Both the position numbers and the translations under genes were made by a program. Below the pieces are notes generated by a model. It saw only the letters and a program-made list of their open reading frames with translations. It ran no database searches and was not told the origin of the DNA. Below, in pieces: positions 61,339 to 64,000 of a stretch of DNA of 64,000 nucleotides. The stretch comes from Oenanthe sinensis (lineage: Eukaryota > Streptophyta > Magnoliopsida > Apiales > Apiaceae), in the NCBI GenBank assembly GCA_028671895.1, contig CM053796.1, positions 23,558,860-23,622,859 of the forward strand, given 5' to 3'. Position 1 is the first letter of the stretch. Each line of letters begins with the position of its first letter.

Positions 61339-61870
61339 GATTTTAATATCTTTTATATATCTTTTATATTATATTATATAAGTATATTGGAAAATATAGT
61401 TTTATTTTTAAATTTATATTTAATTTATTAATAATATTTAAATTAAATATATGATCTTTTTAATATTTAAATATTATAAATTTACTATCCAATGTAAAAA
61501 TGCTCTTATAAAAATATTTTATAACCAAGGGACCAAAGTCAGTTACATTAAAATATTTATTTCAAATATTTACTAGTTAATATACAATTTACATAATTCA
61601 AAAATAATATTTATTAATTAAATAAAAAGTCGGTTGGTTGCGGTAAAGTGGGCCTATTCTAAGCCACCGATGTGCACATCAGTCCGCTTTGTAGCAGAAC
61701 ACTTGTCAAATTTTATGGCTTTGCAAAAAATACATTTATTCTCTTTATGTAGAACCATTACATACCACCAAATTAACCAAATACATTCCAACCAATACAC
61801 CCAATCAATCATCAAATTACACTTACATTATCAAATTACTTTACAATCGTCATTGTTAAATTAAATAACA
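61076..61870. other. Spacer between the two transposase genes
   Basis: AT-rich, with an (AT)n microsatellite at 61288-61334. The segment 61630-61740 resembles the left subterminal region of the element (GATGTGCACATC followed by a TTTTGTAG-like phrase, compare 56398-56450), so the left end of a second element could lie here. No gene seen. Confidence 0.5.
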
Positions 61871-64000
61871 TCAATCAACTTCATCAAAACCGTCATCATC
61901 TTCTTCTTCGTGATCATGATCATCATCACCTTCTTCGTTGTCATCTTCATTGTCATTATCGTCTCTATCATCATCATCATCATCATCATCATCATCTTCT
62001 TGATGAGATTGTTGCACAAATGGAATTTCTCCATATTGGGCGAAATCAACGAACAAAGAAAATGAGCTCTCTGTCGCATTAGATCTTTCTTCTTGAAAAG
62101 CATCATCGATATCATTTGACACATTGGTTGATTCATCTAGCAGACGACTTTTAGATTTCACCACTGTATATAATTTACTTTGTGGGTTTAATACACTAGC
62201 TGTATAATATATTTGAGAGGCTCGACTAGCTAAAATAAAAACTCCATTGGAACTCAATCTTGAAGTTATATAGATTATCACAACTCTATTTTTATCAATC
62301 TTTACGCCATTACCGGCACTATCAAACCATATACATTTAAACAAGTATGCATGATTCCATCCTTGATAAATAAGTCTTACAATTTCTTATAATTCACTAT
62401 AATAATCAAGTGTATTTGTCATGAGAAGTGCCTCGAACAACAACACTGGAATTCGATGTTGATTTGTAGAAAATATATATCCATTAACATGACAAGTCTC
62501 AAATGTCATGACTTTAAGTTTCGGTTCGTTAATTAAGTACTTGAAACGGGGTCCTTCTACCTCATCGTTCTCAACTAAAAGTAATTTAATTGTTATCAAG
62601 AAAAAAACAAGCAACTAATGATAAATTTAACAAGTAAAATATCTTTTTTTAAACCAAGCTTTAAATTGAGTCTTGACAAAATGATCCATTTCTTGAGGCG
62701 TGACGTTCTCGGAGAATACGATTTTGATACCTTCTGCAACATATAAATAATATAAACATGTCAATAATTGTTAACTTCTAAATACATAAATAATATGATC
62801 ATTAATAAGGATAATTGGTACCTTAAGTAAGGTTGAACTTCTGCAGAGTTTAAAAGAACACATTCTTCTCCTAGTAGTCGTTTATCATCATTCATATATC
62901 GAGTTCCTTCTTTACCAAGAGATTCAATTGGAGTTGCAATTTTTTGAAATTATCATTATCAAATGCAACCTCGTGGTGTCATTTTTTGTTATGGATCAAG
63001 TTAGAGGGAAAGTAAAATGAACAAAAATTAACAATTTCCTCTTCTATATATCATTTGGCGATTGAACCATCGACTTGTGCTTTATTTTCAACTTATTGTT
63101 TTAACTTTCTTAATAAGTGATCAATAGGATACATTCAAAAACAATAAGCAGGCCCTGCGAGTCTACATTTTCTGCTAAATGTATAACCAAGTGTTCCATA
63201 GAATCAAACCATGTTGGAGGAAAAATTATTTCCAACAAACACAATGCTTTAATCACCGATTTTTCCATCATATCCAAATTCTTTCTTATAAGAACAGATG
63301 AGTACACATCTTGAAAAAATTTTGAAATAACAGTTATAGCATCTATAATAGGTTCCGGTAGAAGCTCACAAAGTGCAAGAGGCAATAACCTTTGAAGAAA
63401 AATATGACAATCATGCGACCTAAAATCAAAGAATTTGCACTCGTCAATATAAGAACAACGAGATATATTTGAAGAATAGTCTTCCAGAAGTTTTAGTAAG
63501 GTAATCCATTGAGCCAAAAGTTTGGTTTGTCTTCTAGGAAGAGAGAATGGTGTCTTAGATTTCTTACCATCTTCAGAATACAACAAATGAGGTAACAAAT
63601 TAAAGTATTTGCAATCCAATCGTGTTTTTTTGTGATCTTTTTACTTTGTGGCATTTACAATGGTGAAAAATATATTTTCAAACACATTTTTTTCATATGC
63701 ATGATATCAATAGAATATCGCAAAGCATGTGATGACTAATAAGGTAGTTCATAAAATAACAGGACATGAGTACAATGGTGCTCAACCCCATAGCTGTGAC
63801 TCCTTAACATGGCAGTAGTCTTTCCAGGTGGTGGAAAGATTAAAATTTCTAGTAAATCCTTCAAGTAATCCCCAGTGAAACGACCATGCCATAATTTATT
63901 TTTAGTACTATCAAACACATTACTTCTTTTACGTAATGGATCATTTGGGTCAAGAAATATTTGATTTATGCCATAGAAATAACATTTACCGGAATGTTTT
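61871..64000 (-). pseudogene. TNP2-like CACTA transposase, C-terminal part, degenerate and cut by the window edge
   Basis: On the minus strand from right to left: HGRFTGDY..LKDLL (63740-63918), then the DUF4218 region (63110-63619) with SHDCHIFLQRLLPLALCELL and IFPPTWFDSMEHLVIHLAE. After a frame change near 63110 it goes on with VENKAQVDGSIAKWYIEEE (about 63040-63095), then a VNGYIFST phrase (62387-62614) and the DUF4216 region (61871-62344) with FKCIWFDSAGNGVKI and ILASRASQIYYT. It ends in a long acidic tail with ten consecutive Asp and a TGA at 61871-61873. TNP2 proteins cut the element ends; the catalytic N-terminal part lies outside the window. Confidence 0.85.

Larger units (their letters stand above)
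56037..64000 (-). mobile_element. En/Spm-type CACTA element, 3' portion, right end outside the window
   Basis: It starts at 56037 with ACTACAAGGAAAACG, a CACTA terminus whose first base is changed. The next 580 bp are full of GGTCGGTTT/AAACCGACC words, the usual subterminal transposase sites. Two minus-strand coding regions follow, TNP1-like (57208-60747) and TNP2-like (61871 to beyond the window), each with frameshifts. GGTCGGTTT words also occur at 60850-61070 and 61630-61700 between the two genes, so either there is an internal control region or two related elements are joined here. Confidence 0.8.

Noticed and set aside
61861..62136. Minus-strand frame with a methionine run
   Set aside because: It is a shifted reading of the acidic tail of the TNP2-like protein; the poly-Asp frame is supported by the DUF4216 part upstream.

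Overview
The window is plant nuclear DNA, most likely from a eudicot. Genes have introns with GT..AG borders, the sequence is very AT-rich, and most of it is plant transposable elements (Copia/SIRE-type LTR retrotransposons, CACTA/En-Spm, Stowaway-like MITEs). I cannot name the species from sequence alone. I see no certainly intact host gene: the recognisable host genes are broken copies, and the longest reading frames belong to retrotransposons.

Layout. (1) 1-4745 and 47285-55900 are two copies of one duplicated block: an R2R3-MYB gene (minus strand), a small CACTA-like remnant, and fragments of a SKIP16-like F-box/SMI1-KNR4 gene (plus strand). MYB copy 1 has two nonsense codons and a deletion through the R3 repeat. 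MYB copy 2 has a 1.66 kb solo LTR in its first coding exon. (2) 4915-10342 holds further SKIP16 fragments, two of them interleaved with short Copia LTRs and gag 5' ends, giving a chimeric gag-SKIP16 reading frame. (3) 10343-42989 is one old minus-strand SIRE-like element with 1.95 kb LTRs (about 5% diverged in a sampled stretch). It was split by a young, complete 12.7 kb SIRE/Maximus-like element (16588-29261; TSD CTAAC; LTRs differing at 7 substitutions and 1 indel over 760 bp) and by a 7.0 kb Pack-CACTA element (32538-39561; TSD AAC). The Pack-CACTA carries exons of an AVT1-like amino-acid transporter, a DUF21/CBS protein and a basic RD/RE-rich protein, all on one strand. (4) 42990-47284 has a CACTA-type MITE end and a large nested inverted repeat. 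(5) 56037-64000 is the 3' part of an En/Spm-type CACTA element with a TNP1-like gene and the C-terminal part of a TNP2 transposase, both on the minus strand and both degenerate.

The most unusual signals are in the SIRE-type LTRs. Three different LTR families in this window (inner element, outer element, solo LTR) each end in a perfect 8-bp stem-loop 12-14 bp from the LTR 3' terminus. The stem sequences differ completely while the C-rich loop is conserved, which is the signature of compensatory change in a structured U5 RNA or DNA element. The same three LTRs each carry their own short word repeated about 8-11 times upstream of the TATA box (inner CAGASTCTG, outer GTGTCGAATTC, solo GTCATACCGA). 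In the young element the word is also scattered through the body, in more than one codon frame and in non-coding sequence. That element also has a third reading frame of about 1,640 codons after pol, broken only by in-frame stop codons with no frameshift.
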